Below are positions 7,828-16,918 of a stretch of DNA of 64,000 nucleotides, piece by piece (the first letter of the stretch is position 1; every line of letters begins with the position of its first letter). Under the pieces are notes generated by a model, which saw only the letters and a list, made by a program, of their open reading frames with translations, made no database searches and had not been told where the DNA came from. Position numbers and translations under genes: made by a program. Origin of the DNA: Lachnospiraceae bacterium UBA3804 (GTDB lineage: Bacteria; Bacillota; Clostridia; Lachnospirales; Lachnospiraceae); NCBI GenBank assembly GCA_002368665.1, contig DFEK01000002.1, forward strand, positions 31,496 through 95,495. Direction: 5' to 3'.

Positions 7828-9090
7828 TCAGTTCTTAAGTGCCTCTCTATAGAAGTCTTCGAATGAGGTGTAGCCATCTGCCTCAAGCTGCTCCTTCTGG
7901 AACTTCTTGTTCTTGTTCATACGGGCAACCAGCACGGTCTTGCCTTCGGCACGAAGTGCCTGTGCTTTGGCGATGATCTCGCCGAGGCGCTCCCCGTCAA
8001 TGCCTTTCTCTACTAGGAAAGCAGTCTTTTCGGTGCTTCCGGGAGCCTTGACGCCCTGCTCCATCATGATGGTGATGATTCTCTCGAATCCAATGGAGAA
8101 GCCGCATGCAGGCGTATCCTGACCGGTGAATTTGCCGATCATCTTATCATATCTTCCGCCGCCCGCTACGGAGCAGGCAAGCTCTTTCATTTCAATCTCA
8201 AATATTGTTCCGGTATAGTAGCTCATTCCGCGAACCAACGTCGGGTCAAATACGATCTCGCAGTCCGCACCTTTGGAGCTTTCCACCGCTTTTAAAATCT
8301 CGGAGAGATTATCCGATGCGTTCTCTTCGATGAAATCACCCAGCGTTTCTTTTAAGAATCCGAGCTGGTCATCCTGCTTCTCAAACTCCTCGAATAATGC
8401 TCTGTACTTTGCGATGGCATCGGTGGAAAAACCGTCCTGCGCAAGGCATTCACAAACGCCGTCCAGACCGATTTTATCCATTTTATCCAGTTCGATGAAT
8501 ACATTGTCGTAATCTTCTTCTGCAAAGCCTGAGTAAGCTGCCATGGCTTTTAAGATACGGCGGTCGTTGATATGTACTTTAAAGCCCTTGAATCCCACTC
8601 TGCCAAGCAAGGTTGTGGTTGCCAGCACAAGCTCGATCTCGGCCAGATTGGACGGCTCTCCGAGGATATCGATATCGCACTGCATAAACTGGCGGAAACG
8701 GCCTTTCTGAGGACGGTCTGCGCGCCATACATTGCCCATCTGCAATGCCTTAAAGGGTTTCGGCAATGTTGCCGCATTATTGGCATAGAAACGGCAGAGA
8801 GGCACGGTAAGATCATAACGGAGACCTCCGTCCACCAGATCGTTTTCCGCTTTGGCATCGGCAAGATTTAATTTCTCGCCGCGCTTTAAAATCTTAAAGA
8901 TCAGTTTCTCGTTTTCACCGCCCTGCTTGGAGCAAAGGTTCTCAATATGCTCTACCGCCGGTGTTTCAATCTGTGTAAAACCGAAGGAGGAATAGGTCTT
9001 GCGAATCTCGTTCATAACATAGTTTCTCAGTTCCATCTCCTGCGGAGTAATGTCTTTCATTCCGGTTGTGGGTTTTTTAATTAAATCCAT
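7828..9090 (-). CDS. hisS: Histidyl-tRNA synthetase
   Basis: A 420-residue class II synthetase. It has motif 2 (GRFRQFMQCD, near 128-137), the histidine-A segment (RGMSYYTG) and motif 3 (ACGFSIGFER near 325), followed by the anticodon-binding alpha/beta domain. The start is preceded by AAAAGGAAG. It belongs to the relA-hemZ-hisS-aspS order common in Clostridia. Only 66 bp separate it from the HD-GYP gene upstream and no T-box leader is present, so it probably relies on readthrough from upstream promoters. Confidence 0.98.
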   Translation of the reverse strand: MDLIKKPTTGMKDITPQEMELRNYVMNEIRKTYSSFGFTQIETPAVEHIENLCSKQGGENEKLIFKILKRGEKLNLADAKAENDLVDGGLRYDLTVPLCRFYANNAATLPKPFKALQMGNVWRADRPQKGRFRQFMQCDIDILGEPSNLAEIELVLATTTLLGRVGFKGFKVHINDRRILKAMAAYSGFAEEDYDNVFIELDKMDKIGLDGVCECLAQDGFSTDAIAKYRALFEEFEKQDDQLGFLKETLGDFIEENASDNLSEILKAVESSKGADCEIVFDPTLVRGMSYYTGTIFEIEMKELACSVAGGGRYDKMIGKFTGQDTPACGFSIGFERIITIMMEQGVKAPGSTEKTAFLVEKGIDGERLGEIIAKAQALRAEGKTVLVARMNKNKKFQKEQLEADGYTSFEDFYREALKN

Positions 9091-9156
9091 TTGTATTCTT
9101 CCTTTTCTTGGCTGTTATTGCACAACCTGATATTTTACTCTATTTTACCGCCAAAT

Positions 9157-12100
9157 TCAACCTTCTTTCGGACCGTCTTCCTCTTCCGGCTTTGACTCTT
9201 TCGTTCCTTCTTTCTTTTCTTCAGCCTTGGTTTCTTCGCGTTTGGCATCCTCTGCCTCATCCTGCTTCTTATGGATATTGTTGATATCCTCCGTGGAACC
9301 GCCGCCGTCATCATCGGGTGCGCGGAATTCTCCCTTATCCACCAAACGTAAGAATGCTTCTACCACATCTTCCTCAAGCTGCGTACCGGATACTTCTTTA
9401 ATGATGGAAACCGCTTTGTCGAAGTTCATACGTTTTCGGTACGGACGATCCGAATACATGGCATCGAAGGTATCGGCAACCGCGATAATCTGTGCCACTC
9501 TCGGGATCTCATTTCCCTTAAGGCCTCTCGGATATCCCTTTCCGTCGGGACGTTCATGATGCGCTCCGGCTCCGATGGCAAGCTCCGGCATGATACTGAT
9601 ATCCTTCAGTGCATCATATCCCAGTTTGGAATGCGATTTGATGATGGCAAATTCCTGATCGGTCAACTTACCCTGTTTGTTTAAAACTTCCGGCGGTACA
9701 CCGATCTTACCGATATCATGCAACAGTGCAATGTTATAATACTTGTCCACGGTTTCCTCATCATAGCCCAGTTCCTTGGCGAGCATGACCGTATACTGCG
9801 CCACGCGGGAAGAATGACCGTTTGTATATTTGTCCTTCATATCGATGGTCTTCGCAAATGCTTCAATCATCTCGCGAATGAAGATTTTGTTTTCTGCCTG
9901 TTTCTTTTCAAGTCTCGCCACTCTTGATCTTACATATGCAAGAACAATGCCCAGGATCAACGCTATGGCAAGTACGATGCACAGGATGATAAACCAAAGC
10001 TTCTCGTAAATCGCTTTTTCCTTTTCGATGGTAACCACCAGTTCGTTGTTTCCGCGTCCCATCTCATCCTGAAGGTTCATAACGAATTTATAAGTTCCGC
10101 CTTTTAAGTTCGTATAGTCCACGGGTTCGAATTCGCTTCGGCTTACCGTTGTCTGGTCCTTGTCAAATCCGCGCAGCATGTACGTTACCTTCGGATTCAT
10201 CAAAGAATAGGTGTAGACATATCCGTAAACCGTGATTCTTCTTGTTTTGGCCGGAACCACAAAATGGTTATCGGAGGAATAAATCAGCTCCCCGTCCGCT
10301 TCGATATACGGAACCGCCATCTTGATCTCTTCCACTTCATCCAACGGTTTCTCGATATTAACTTTCACAACACCCGATGCACCCGCTATATAGAGATTAC
10401 CGTCATCGGAAATATCGCTGTAGGAGTTTGCCGTGGCTACGCAGGGAAGACCGTTGTCATAATTATAGAAAACCGTCTGTACCTCTTCGTTGGCCAGAAG
10501 CTGGTCCGTCTTGGCAACATAGATACCGTTACTGCTCAGTACCCACATCTCGCCTTTCGAATTTTCAACCAGATCGAAGTTGTTCGAGTACGGGAAATTC
10601 TTAACGGTCGTCACATGATGATCTTCGGTCATATAGGCAATGGAATTACTGGTGACGATCCAGAATATTCCCCGCTTCTCGTCTTTTTTGATCCGGAGGA
10701 TAACCTCGGAGGATAAACCTTCCTCAAAACCGACATTGCTGATCACGCCGTCGGAAATAATATAAATACCGTCACCGTCGGATCCTAAGATCAGATCCCC
10801 GTTATCCGCCTGTGCCACGGTAAGAATTTCGGAATTGCTTAATCCCGCACGATCGTCAAAGACATCCTCGATACCTTTTTTCTCATCCAGAATTGCAAGG
10901 CCGCCTGTGCAGGCGATAAACGTTTTACCGTCCTTTCCTTCACAAATGGCGCGGACTCTCTCGGAAGGAAGTCCGTCCTCCGTTGTATAACAGGTAACGA
11001 TTCTTCCGTCATACATGACAAGGCCTCTGTTTCCGTAGGTGGAAAACCATACTCTGCCCTGCGAATCACGAATGATTGAGCGGATTCGGATTCCGTCCAA
11101 GAGTGCAATCAGATCATCGTATTCCGTCAGCGCCTTATTCTTGGCTTTTACTTCCATAACCGGGAATTTCTTCACTCTTCCGGCGGTGTTTAAAACGATC
11201 AGTCCGTTATCCGTTCCGACAAACAGTTTCTTGGAATAAATACAGGTGGAATTGACAACGGCATTGTTGACATTGTATCGCTCGAAGATATCGGAAAACG
11301 GATTCTTGACAATTTTCATAACACCCTGTCTGGAGGAAATAAACCAAAGATTTCCCTCGTAATCAACGAGCATCTGATCGATGGAATTGTTCATCTGCAA
11401 CCCGGAAAGAACATTGATGTCTCCGTCGGAAAGTGTTCCTATTCCGTTATCGGCACAAATCCAAAGCTGTCCTCCAACCATTTCCATGGAATTGACATGT
11501 TTCAGCGGAGAGACATCATATACCTGCATATTCTTCATTCCGCTCGTAATGTTTCCGTAGTATACTTCAGAGTGCTCTGTACCGACATAGATATATCCGG
11601 GATTATTATCATCCGGTAAAATAGTCTTGATATTCTCCATGCCCAGACGGGTACTGTCATAAAATCCGGTAACCCTCCGGCTTTCAATTGTAAAAATCGC
11701 ACCGGACAGGGTTTTACCGTAGATGACTCCCGAAGGTGTTCTTCTGAGTTCCTGTACATATTCATCATAGATCTGCGTCTCGTCGAGCATTTCAAAATTC
11801 ATCTCGGAATCAAAAATGCCGATCCCGTGCGTGGACGCAATATAGATATTGCCGTCATTGTCTTCCGTAATGGAACGGATGGAGGATGACATCATGCCTC
11901 CGATCCTGTTATATCTGGTAAACACGCCGTCCTTCATAACGATCACACCGTTATCGTTGGTGCCGATCCAAAGGCGGTCCTGAGAGTCCACATAAAGACT
12001 TACCACACTGGTAATTCCGGTGGATACCGAATCGATACGTTCAAAATTATTGCCGTCATAGCGGATCAGACCAGAGTAACTTCCGATCCAGATAAACCCT

Positions 12101-12339
12101 TCCTTTGTTTCGGTAATGGCATTTGCCTCCGATGTAGGAAGACCGTTCTGACTACTGTAAAGAACGGAAGAATAACCGTCTTTTTGTTCGATCGGATCCA
12201 CGCTGATCTCGTCGTATTCCGCACCCGTTAAATTCTCCGCATGAGAAACCGTTACGCCCGGAAGCAACGAAAATGTCAATCCGGCTGCAGCGAATATCGC
12301 GATTATTCTGTTCCATACAATTCTCTGCTTTTTCTTCAT
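9157..12339 (-). CDS. Membrane sensor: two-component-type beta-propeller, Y_Y_Y domain, HD-GYP phosphodiesterase
   Basis: A 1060-residue sensor. A signal peptide (about 1-34) leads an extracytoplasmic beta-propeller built from repeats such as LWIGTNDNG, IWIGSYSG and LWFISS, then a Y_Y_Y-type beta-sandwich (about 680-770) and one transmembrane helix (about 779-801). The cytoplasmic HD-GYP domain has LLHDIGKIG (HD near 872) and HHERPDGKGYP (near 920-930), the signature of active cyclic-di-GMP phosphodiesterases. The C-terminal tail is Lys/Glu-rich and looks disordered. The layout suggests that a ligand outside the cell controls c-di-GMP breakdown inside. It is inserted between hemZ (15 bp gap) and hisS, where most relatives have no gene. 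Confidence 0.92.
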   Translation of the reverse strand: MKKKQRIVWNRIIAIFAAAGLTFSLLPGVTVSHAENLTGAEYDEISVDPIEQKDGYSSVLYSSQNGLPTSEANAITETKEGFIWIGSYSGLIRYDGNNFERIDSVSTGITSVVSLYVDSQDRLWIGTNDNGVIVMKDGVFTRYNRIGGMMSSSIRSITEDNDGNIYIASTHGIGIFDSEMNFEMLDETQIYDEYVQELRRTPSGVIYGKTLSGAIFTIESRRVTGFYDSTRLGMENIKTILPDDNNPGYIYVGTEHSEVYYGNITSGMKNMQVYDVSPLKHVNSMEMVGGQLWICADNGIGTLSDGDINVLSGLQMNNSIDQMLVDYEGNLWFISSRQGVMKIVKNPFSDIFERYNVNNAVVNSTCIYSKKLFVGTDNGLIVLNTAGRVKKFPVMEVKAKNKALTEYDDLIALLDGIRIRSIIRDSQGRVWFSTYGNRGLVMYDGRIVTCYTTEDGLPSERVRAICEGKDGKTFIACTGGLAILDEKKGIEDVFDDRAGLSNSEILTVAQADNGDLILGSDGDGIYIISDGVISNVGFEEGLSSEVILRIKKDEKRGIFWIVTSNSIAYMTEDHHVTTVKNFPYSNNFDLVENSKGEMWVLSSNGIYVAKTDQLLANEEVQTVFYNYDNGLPCVATANSYSDISDDGNLYIAGASGVVKVNIEKPLDEVEEIKMAVPYIEADGELIYSSDNHFVVPAKTRRITVYGYVYTYSLMNPKVTYMLRGFDKDQTTVSRSEFEPVDYTNLKGGTYKFVMNLQDEMGRGNNELVVTIEKEKAIYEKLWFIILCIVLAIALILGIVLAYVRSRVARLEKKQAENKIFIREMIEAFAKTIDMKDKYTNGHSSRVAQYTVMLAKELGYDEETVDKYYNIALLHDIGKIGVPPEVLNKQGKLTDQEFAIIKSHSKLGYDALKDISIMPELAIGAGAHHERPDGKGYPRGLKGNEIPRVAQIIAVADTFDAMYSDRPYRKRMNFDKAVSIIKEVSGTQLEEDVVEAFLRLVDKGEFRAPDDDGGGSTEDINNIHKKQDEAEDAKREETKAEEKKEGTKESKPEEEDGPKEG

Positions 12340-12354
12340 AGGGCTACTCCCTTA

Positions 12355-13818
12355 TTAAAAACGAAACAGTTCCTGTTTCCTTGCTATCATGTCATCGATA
12401 TTGTCCATGTAAAGTGCAATGTCTTTGGCGGTATCACATCGTCCTATCTGTGTAGGTGAATCTACTCTTTTTGATACGGTGCCCGCTCCGATGGCTACGA
12501 TGGTCTGCACTTCTTCCATCATCAAAATATTGTAAATGCCAATCTTTCCTTCCCCGGCAAAACCGACATTTTCCAAGTTGCCCGCAATGTTTTTCTGCCG
12601 GTAGAGATAATACGGTTTCAGTCCCATCTGATCCACATATCCGTATGCAATCTCCATCATCTTCGCGGGATCGTCGGCGAAAACTTCCTCGTTGTCTTTT
12701 AAATCCTTTACCCAATCCTTCATTCCGGCGCTTCTTTTGATGGCCAGCGAATGAACGGTTAAGGAATCCGGCGAAAGAATGCTTAATTCCTTCATGGTTT
12801 TCTCAACTTCTTTGCAGCCTTCGGAAGGAAGACCCAGGATGATATCCATATTGATATTGTCAAATCCAGCTTCCCTCGCCATATGAAAAGCATCCACGGT
12901 CTGTGCCACCGTATGGTTTCTTCCGATCAGGCGAAGCGTTTCGTCATTCATCGTCTGCGGATTAACGGAAATACGGCTGACACCGGCTTGTTTGAGCACC
13001 GTCAGTTTCTCTTTGGTGATGCTGTCCGGGCGACCCGCTTCCACGGTAAATTCCGCCAAAGAAGCCGTCTCGGTATGACGGCGGATCATCTCCATCAATA
13101 GCTTCAGTTCTTCCGCGCTTAATGCCGTCGGCGTACCGCCTCCGATGTAGATCGTATTTAACGGCTTACCGGCAAAAGCACCGCTTACAAACGAAAGCTC
13201 TTTTTCAAGGCAGGATAAGTATTCCTCAATGCGATTCTGCCATTTTAAAACGGGACCCGACAGAAACGAGCAATATAGACATCTGCTCGGGCAGAACGGA
13301 ATTCCGATGTATAAAGAATATCCGTCAAATCCGTCCGTATCGGATATAATTGCAGTTTCCCTTTGGGCAATCGAAAGTGCAAGTTTTGCTTTGTCCTTGC
13401 TTACAAAACGGTCTTCTTCGTAGAATCGAAGAATCTCCTCCTCCGTCTTTTTCTCACCGATCATTTCCCTGGCAAATTTGGTCGGCCGGACACCCGTTAA
13501 GCTTCCCCAGGGGAGACGGATCCCGGTAATCGTCCAAAGAGCAACATACAGATTGTGCATGTGGCTGTTTTTATAAGCCTTTTCATCGGTGCTCTCTTCC
13601 AAAACATCCAGTTCGAGGCCGTCACTTTTGCCGTCAAAGCTATAGGTGATCTTCGTATGTGCCTTCGTATATTCGCATATAAGAAATGCGCCAGTTTCAT
13701 TCTTCTGACGCATAATTTCCTTCTTCGGAAAGAATTCTTTGACCAGAAGGTATGTTTCGTATTCAAATACTTCATCCTGACAAAACAGGTAAAGTTTATT
13801 ATCTTCCAGCATGTGCAT
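12355..13818 (-). CDS. hemZ: Coproporphyrinogen III oxidase-like radical SAM protein HemZ
   Basis: A 487-residue radical SAM protein. Its [4Fe-4S] cluster Cys residues are C176, C180 and C183 in CPSRCLYC, and a glycine-rich YIGGGTPTALS SAM segment follows. HemZ/HemN-like proteins are annotated as oxygen-independent coproporphyrinogen dehydrogenases, but many relatives in anaerobes lack proven activity and may be haem chaperones or methyltransferases. The HemZ-specific N-terminal region before the radical SAM core is present. The start ATG overlaps the TAA of the MBL gene (TAATG), which indicates translational coupling; a second ATG two codons later is possible. Confidence 0.88.
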   Translation of the reverse strand: MHMLEDNKLYLFCQDEVFEYETYLLVKEFFPKKEIMRQKNETGAFLICEYTKAHTKITYSFDGKSDGLELDVLEESTDEKAYKNSHMHNLYVALWTITGIRLPWGSLTGVRPTKFAREMIGEKKTEEEILRFYEEDRFVSKDKAKLALSIAQRETAIISDTDGFDGYSLYIGIPFCPSRCLYCSFLSGPVLKWQNRIEEYLSCLEKELSFVSGAFAGKPLNTIYIGGGTPTALSAEELKLLMEMIRRHTETASLAEFTVEAGRPDSITKEKLTVLKQAGVSRISVNPQTMNDETLRLIGRNHTVAQTVDAFHMAREAGFDNINMDIILGLPSEGCKEVEKTMKELSILSPDSLTVHSLAIKRSAGMKDWVKDLKDNEEVFADDPAKMMEIAYGYVDQMGLKPYYLYRQKNIAGNLENVGFAGEGKIGIYNILMMEEVQTIVAIGAGTVSKRVDSPTQIGRCDTAKDIALYMDNIDDMIARKQELFRF

Positions 13819-14459
13819 TAAATCCCCGCAAACGGATTGTATTCTTTCTCATGACCGATGGTCGTAAAATCGCCGTGCCCCGGATAGACTTTCGTCTCAT
13901 CGGGCAACTCAAAAAGTTTCGCCAAAGACCGTTTCATGTCTCCGGCATTCGAGGTCTCGAAATCCGTTCTTCCGACACTTTCAAAGAAAAGCGTATCGCC
14001 GGAGAACAGCACTCCGTCTTCTTCGGAGTAGAAACAGCATCCACCTGCGGTATGTCCGGGAGTTGCAATCACTTTCAGTTTGATATCTCCGAAGGTAAGA
14101 ACTTCTCCGTCCCGAACCAGAACATCGGGTTTTACGGTATAGCTTTTGCCCACCTTGAAGGAAGAATTCAAATGAGGATCCAGCAAAAGCTCCTCTTCTT
14201 CTTTCAGTGCGTAAATCTTGGCTCCGGAAATCTCACGCATTTCATTTGCGCCCATAATATGGTCAAAATGACCGTGGGTCAGAAGGATTGCCTTTACGGT
14301 AAGCCCTTTCTCGCGAAGCTGGACGAATAACTTGTCGCCTCTGGAATTCGGGTCGATAAAAATCGCATCATGCTCTCCTTCGCGATGAATAAAATAACAA
14401 TTATTTTCAAGAAAGCCAAGGACGATACATCCGACTTTCAATTCTTTCATTTCTTCCAT
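13818..14459 (-). CDS. MBL-fold metallo-hydrolase (glyoxalase II-like)
   Basis: A 213-residue cytosolic metallo-beta-lactamase fold protein. Zinc ligands are visible as THGHFDHI (HxHxDH), the later PGHTAGG His, the SGDTLF Asp and the PGHGDFT His. It matches the YcbL/glyoxalase II-like group that sits between relA and hemZ in many Clostridia. The substrate is not known; thioester hydrolysis is typical of the group. The start follows AAGGAGA. The gene lies 8 bp after relA and overlaps hemZ. The dtd gene usually found next to relA is absent. Confidence 0.9.
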   Translation of the reverse strand: MEEMKELKVGCIVLGFLENNCYFIHREGEHDAIFIDPNSRGDKLFVQLREKGLTVKAILLTHGHFDHIMGANEMREISGAKIYALKEEEELLLDPHLNSSFKVGKSYTVKPDVLVRDGEVLTFGDIKLKVIATPGHTAGGCCFYSEEDGVLFSGDTLFFESVGRTDFETSNAGDMKRSLAKLFELPDETKVYPGHGDFTTIGHEKEYNPFAGI

Positions 14460-14467
14460 GTTTCTCC

Positions 14468-16813
14468 TTAACTGCTGGTTCTTTCGATATTCATGACTCC
14501 TTCGATCTGTCCCATCTTCTCGACGATATTGGTCAGTTCCTCTTTGGAACGGATCTCAAAGGACAGTTGGATGGTTGCCACATCTTTCTTGCTCATTGCC
14601 GTGGAAAGCGAAAGGATCGGCACATTTTTCTCGGTCAGCATCTTGGTGATGTCCACCAAAAGACCGGTACGTTTTGTTGCGTATACCGTAATACCTGCAA
14701 TATATTTGCTGCTGTTATCCGCAGTTAAAGCGGCCTCGCTCCAGTCTGCTTCAATCAGTCTGACTTTATCTTCCTCGGGGAGATTGCGGATATTGACACA
14801 GTCTCTTCTGTGAATGGAAACGCCTTTTCCTCTGGTCACAAAGCCAACGATATCATCGCCCGGAATCGGGGAGCAACATTTTCCGAAGCGGAATGCCACA
14901 TCATCCACACCTTCCACCACGATACCGCTCTTGGCATCCACATGTCTGGCCTTCCGTGCCTGTGCATCGGCGGAAGCATCCGCAAGTACCTGGGAATCGG
15001 AAACCGGCTTCTTGTTCATGCGCTCGTAGAGCTCGACCATTTTATTGATGACCTGACCCTCTTTGAGGCCGCCGTGACCTACCGCTGCAAGAAGGGCATC
15101 CCACTCCTTGAAACCGTATTTACGCATAACATAATCCGTATACGGCGTCTTGGTCAGTTCGTTGATGTCATATCCTCTGGGTTTGCAGTATGACGCAAGA
15201 AGGTCTTTGCCTTTGACGATATTGTCATCCTTGCGTTCCTGTCTGAACCACTGGTTGATCTTATTGCGCGCCTGTGCGGACTTGACGAAATTCAGCCAGT
15301 CCATACTCGGTCCCGTACCGGTGTTGGAGGTTAAAATTTCGATTTTATCGCCGTTCTGGATCTTGTAGTCAATGTTAACGAGCTTGCCGTTAACCTTGGC
15401 TCCGATCATTTTATTTCCGACTGCGGAATGGACGGAATATGCGAAATCGACGGGTGTCGATCCCATGGGCAACTGTTTTAACTCGCCGTTCGGGGTAAAA
15501 CAGTAAACCTCATCCGTAAACAGGTCCAAACCGTTCTTTACCAGGCCCAGGAATTCCGTATTGTCTTCAGATTCCTTCTGCCACTCGAGGATCTGACGAA
15601 GCCAGGCAAATTTCTTCTCGTCGCTTAAGGACATGTGCTTGCCGTCACTGCCCTCTTTGTATTTCCAGTGTGCGGCGATACCGTATTCTGCAATCTGATG
15701 CATTTCGTTGGTGCGGATCTGGATTTCAAACGGCTGGCCGGAAGAACCGATTACCGTGGTATGCAAAGACTGGTACATATTGCTCTTGGGAGATGCAATA
15801 TAATCCTTAAAACGGCCCGGATAGGGCTTATAGATGCCGTGTACGACGCCGAGCGCAGCCCAGCAGTCCGGAATCGTATCCACGATGATACGTACGGCAA
15901 ACAGATCGTAAATCTGATCCAATGTTTTATTCTGATTCTTCATCTTCTTGTAGATGGAGAAGAAATGTTTTACTCGTCCGTCGATCTTGGCATGAATGCC
16001 TGCGTTGCGGATATGCTGTCCGACTTCTTCGACGATATCCTGTACGTATTTCTCACGCTCTGCACGGCGGGTGGCGATTTTATCGACCAGATCGTAATAT
16101 GCTTCGGGCTCTAAATATTTCAGGGATAAATCATCGAGTTCGACCTTAATACGGGAAATACCGAGACGCTGTGCAATCGGGGAATATATTTCCAAAGTCT
16201 CCCTTGCCTTCTCGATCTGCTTCTCCGGTTTCATATGCTTCAGCGTACGCATGTTATGGAGACGGTCGGCAAGTTTTACTACGATTACCCGGATATCCTT
16301 GGCCATTGCAAGGAACATCTTACGTAAGTTCTCGGCCTGCTCGTCCATTTTATCGCGGTTTCCGATTTCCATACGGCTTAACTTCGTAACGCCTTCGACG
16401 ATGTCTGCAACGTCCTGGTTAAACATCTCTTTTAAATTGTCATAGGTGATATCGGTATCCTCGATGATATCATGCAGGATACCCGCGATAATAGAGTTCG
16501 TATCCATTTCCAGATCGGCCAGAATAATGCCGACATAGAGGGGATGAATGATATAAGGCTCACCGGATTTACGCAGCTGGTCCTTATGCGCATTGCTTGC
16601 GACTTCATATGCCTTGCGGATGGCGGGAACACCTTCCGGATTATATTTTTCCACACGGGAAATCAGGTCCGCAAAAAGCTCATCGGGGGGTAAAAATTCC
16701 TCGATTGATTCAATACGACCGTCGTCAATGACAAAATCATTCTGCAATTCTGTGGAAATATCCGTGGTCGAACCCACAGTTTCTTCCTTTTTCGGTTCTG
16801 TCGTCTGATCCAT
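14468..16813 (-). CDS. relA: Bifunctional (p)ppGpp synthetase/hydrolase, RelA/SpoT family
   Basis: A full-length 781-residue Rel protein. It has an N-terminal HD hydrolase domain (HDIIEDTDI near 111-120), the synthetase domain (SPKSNMYQSLHTT near 335-350 and EIQIRTNEMH), the TGS domain (VYCFTPNGE near 425-440) and a C-terminal ACT domain (about 705-781). Such proteins bind ribosomes and adjust alarmone levels on amino acid starvation. The start has a GGAAG ribosome binding site. It is the first gene of the run that includes hisS and aspS. A second, small alarmone synthetase is encoded at 54496-55218. Confidence 0.97.
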   Translation of the reverse strand: MDQTTEPKKEETVGSTTDISTELQNDFVIDDGRIESIEEFLPPDELFADLISRVEKYNPEGVPAIRKAYEVASNAHKDQLRKSGEPYIIHPLYVGIILADLEMDTNSIIAGILHDIIEDTDITYDNLKEMFNQDVADIVEGVTKLSRMEIGNRDKMDEQAENLRKMFLAMAKDIRVIVVKLADRLHNMRTLKHMKPEKQIEKARETLEIYSPIAQRLGISRIKVELDDLSLKYLEPEAYYDLVDKIATRRAEREKYVQDIVEEVGQHIRNAGIHAKIDGRVKHFFSIYKKMKNQNKTLDQIYDLFAVRIIVDTIPDCWAALGVVHGIYKPYPGRFKDYIASPKSNMYQSLHTTVIGSSGQPFEIQIRTNEMHQIAEYGIAAHWKYKEGSDGKHMSLSDEKKFAWLRQILEWQKESEDNTEFLGLVKNGLDLFTDEVYCFTPNGELKQLPMGSTPVDFAYSVHSAVGNKMIGAKVNGKLVNIDYKIQNGDKIEILTSNTGTGPSMDWLNFVKSAQARNKINQWFRQERKDDNIVKGKDLLASYCKPRGYDINELTKTPYTDYVMRKYGFKEWDALLAAVGHGGLKEGQVINKMVELYERMNKKPVSDSQVLADASADAQARKARHVDAKSGIVVEGVDDVAFRFGKCCSPIPGDDIVGFVTRGKGVSIHRRDCVNIRNLPEEDKVRLIEADWSEAALTADNSSKYIAGITVYATKRTGLLVDITKMLTEKNVPILSLSTAMSKKDVATIQLSFEIRSKEELTNIVEKMGQIEGVMNIERTSS

Positions 16814-16849
16814 ATCCGCTTCCTGCCGTGAACTGATCTTTTGTCTATA

Positions 16850-16900
16850 TCAAACAAAAAACACTTTGAAATATAATATTTAATCATACCTCAAAGTGCT
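16850..16900 (-). terminator. Rho-independent terminator after the acyl-CoA synthetase gene
   Basis: Read on the minus strand, CACTTTGA (16891-16898) pairs with TCAAAGTG (16862-16869) across a 21-base loop and is followed by a T-rich run. It separates the T-box-controlled gene from relA. Confidence 0.65.
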
Positions 16901-16918
16901 TTAAATTTCAATGTTTGA

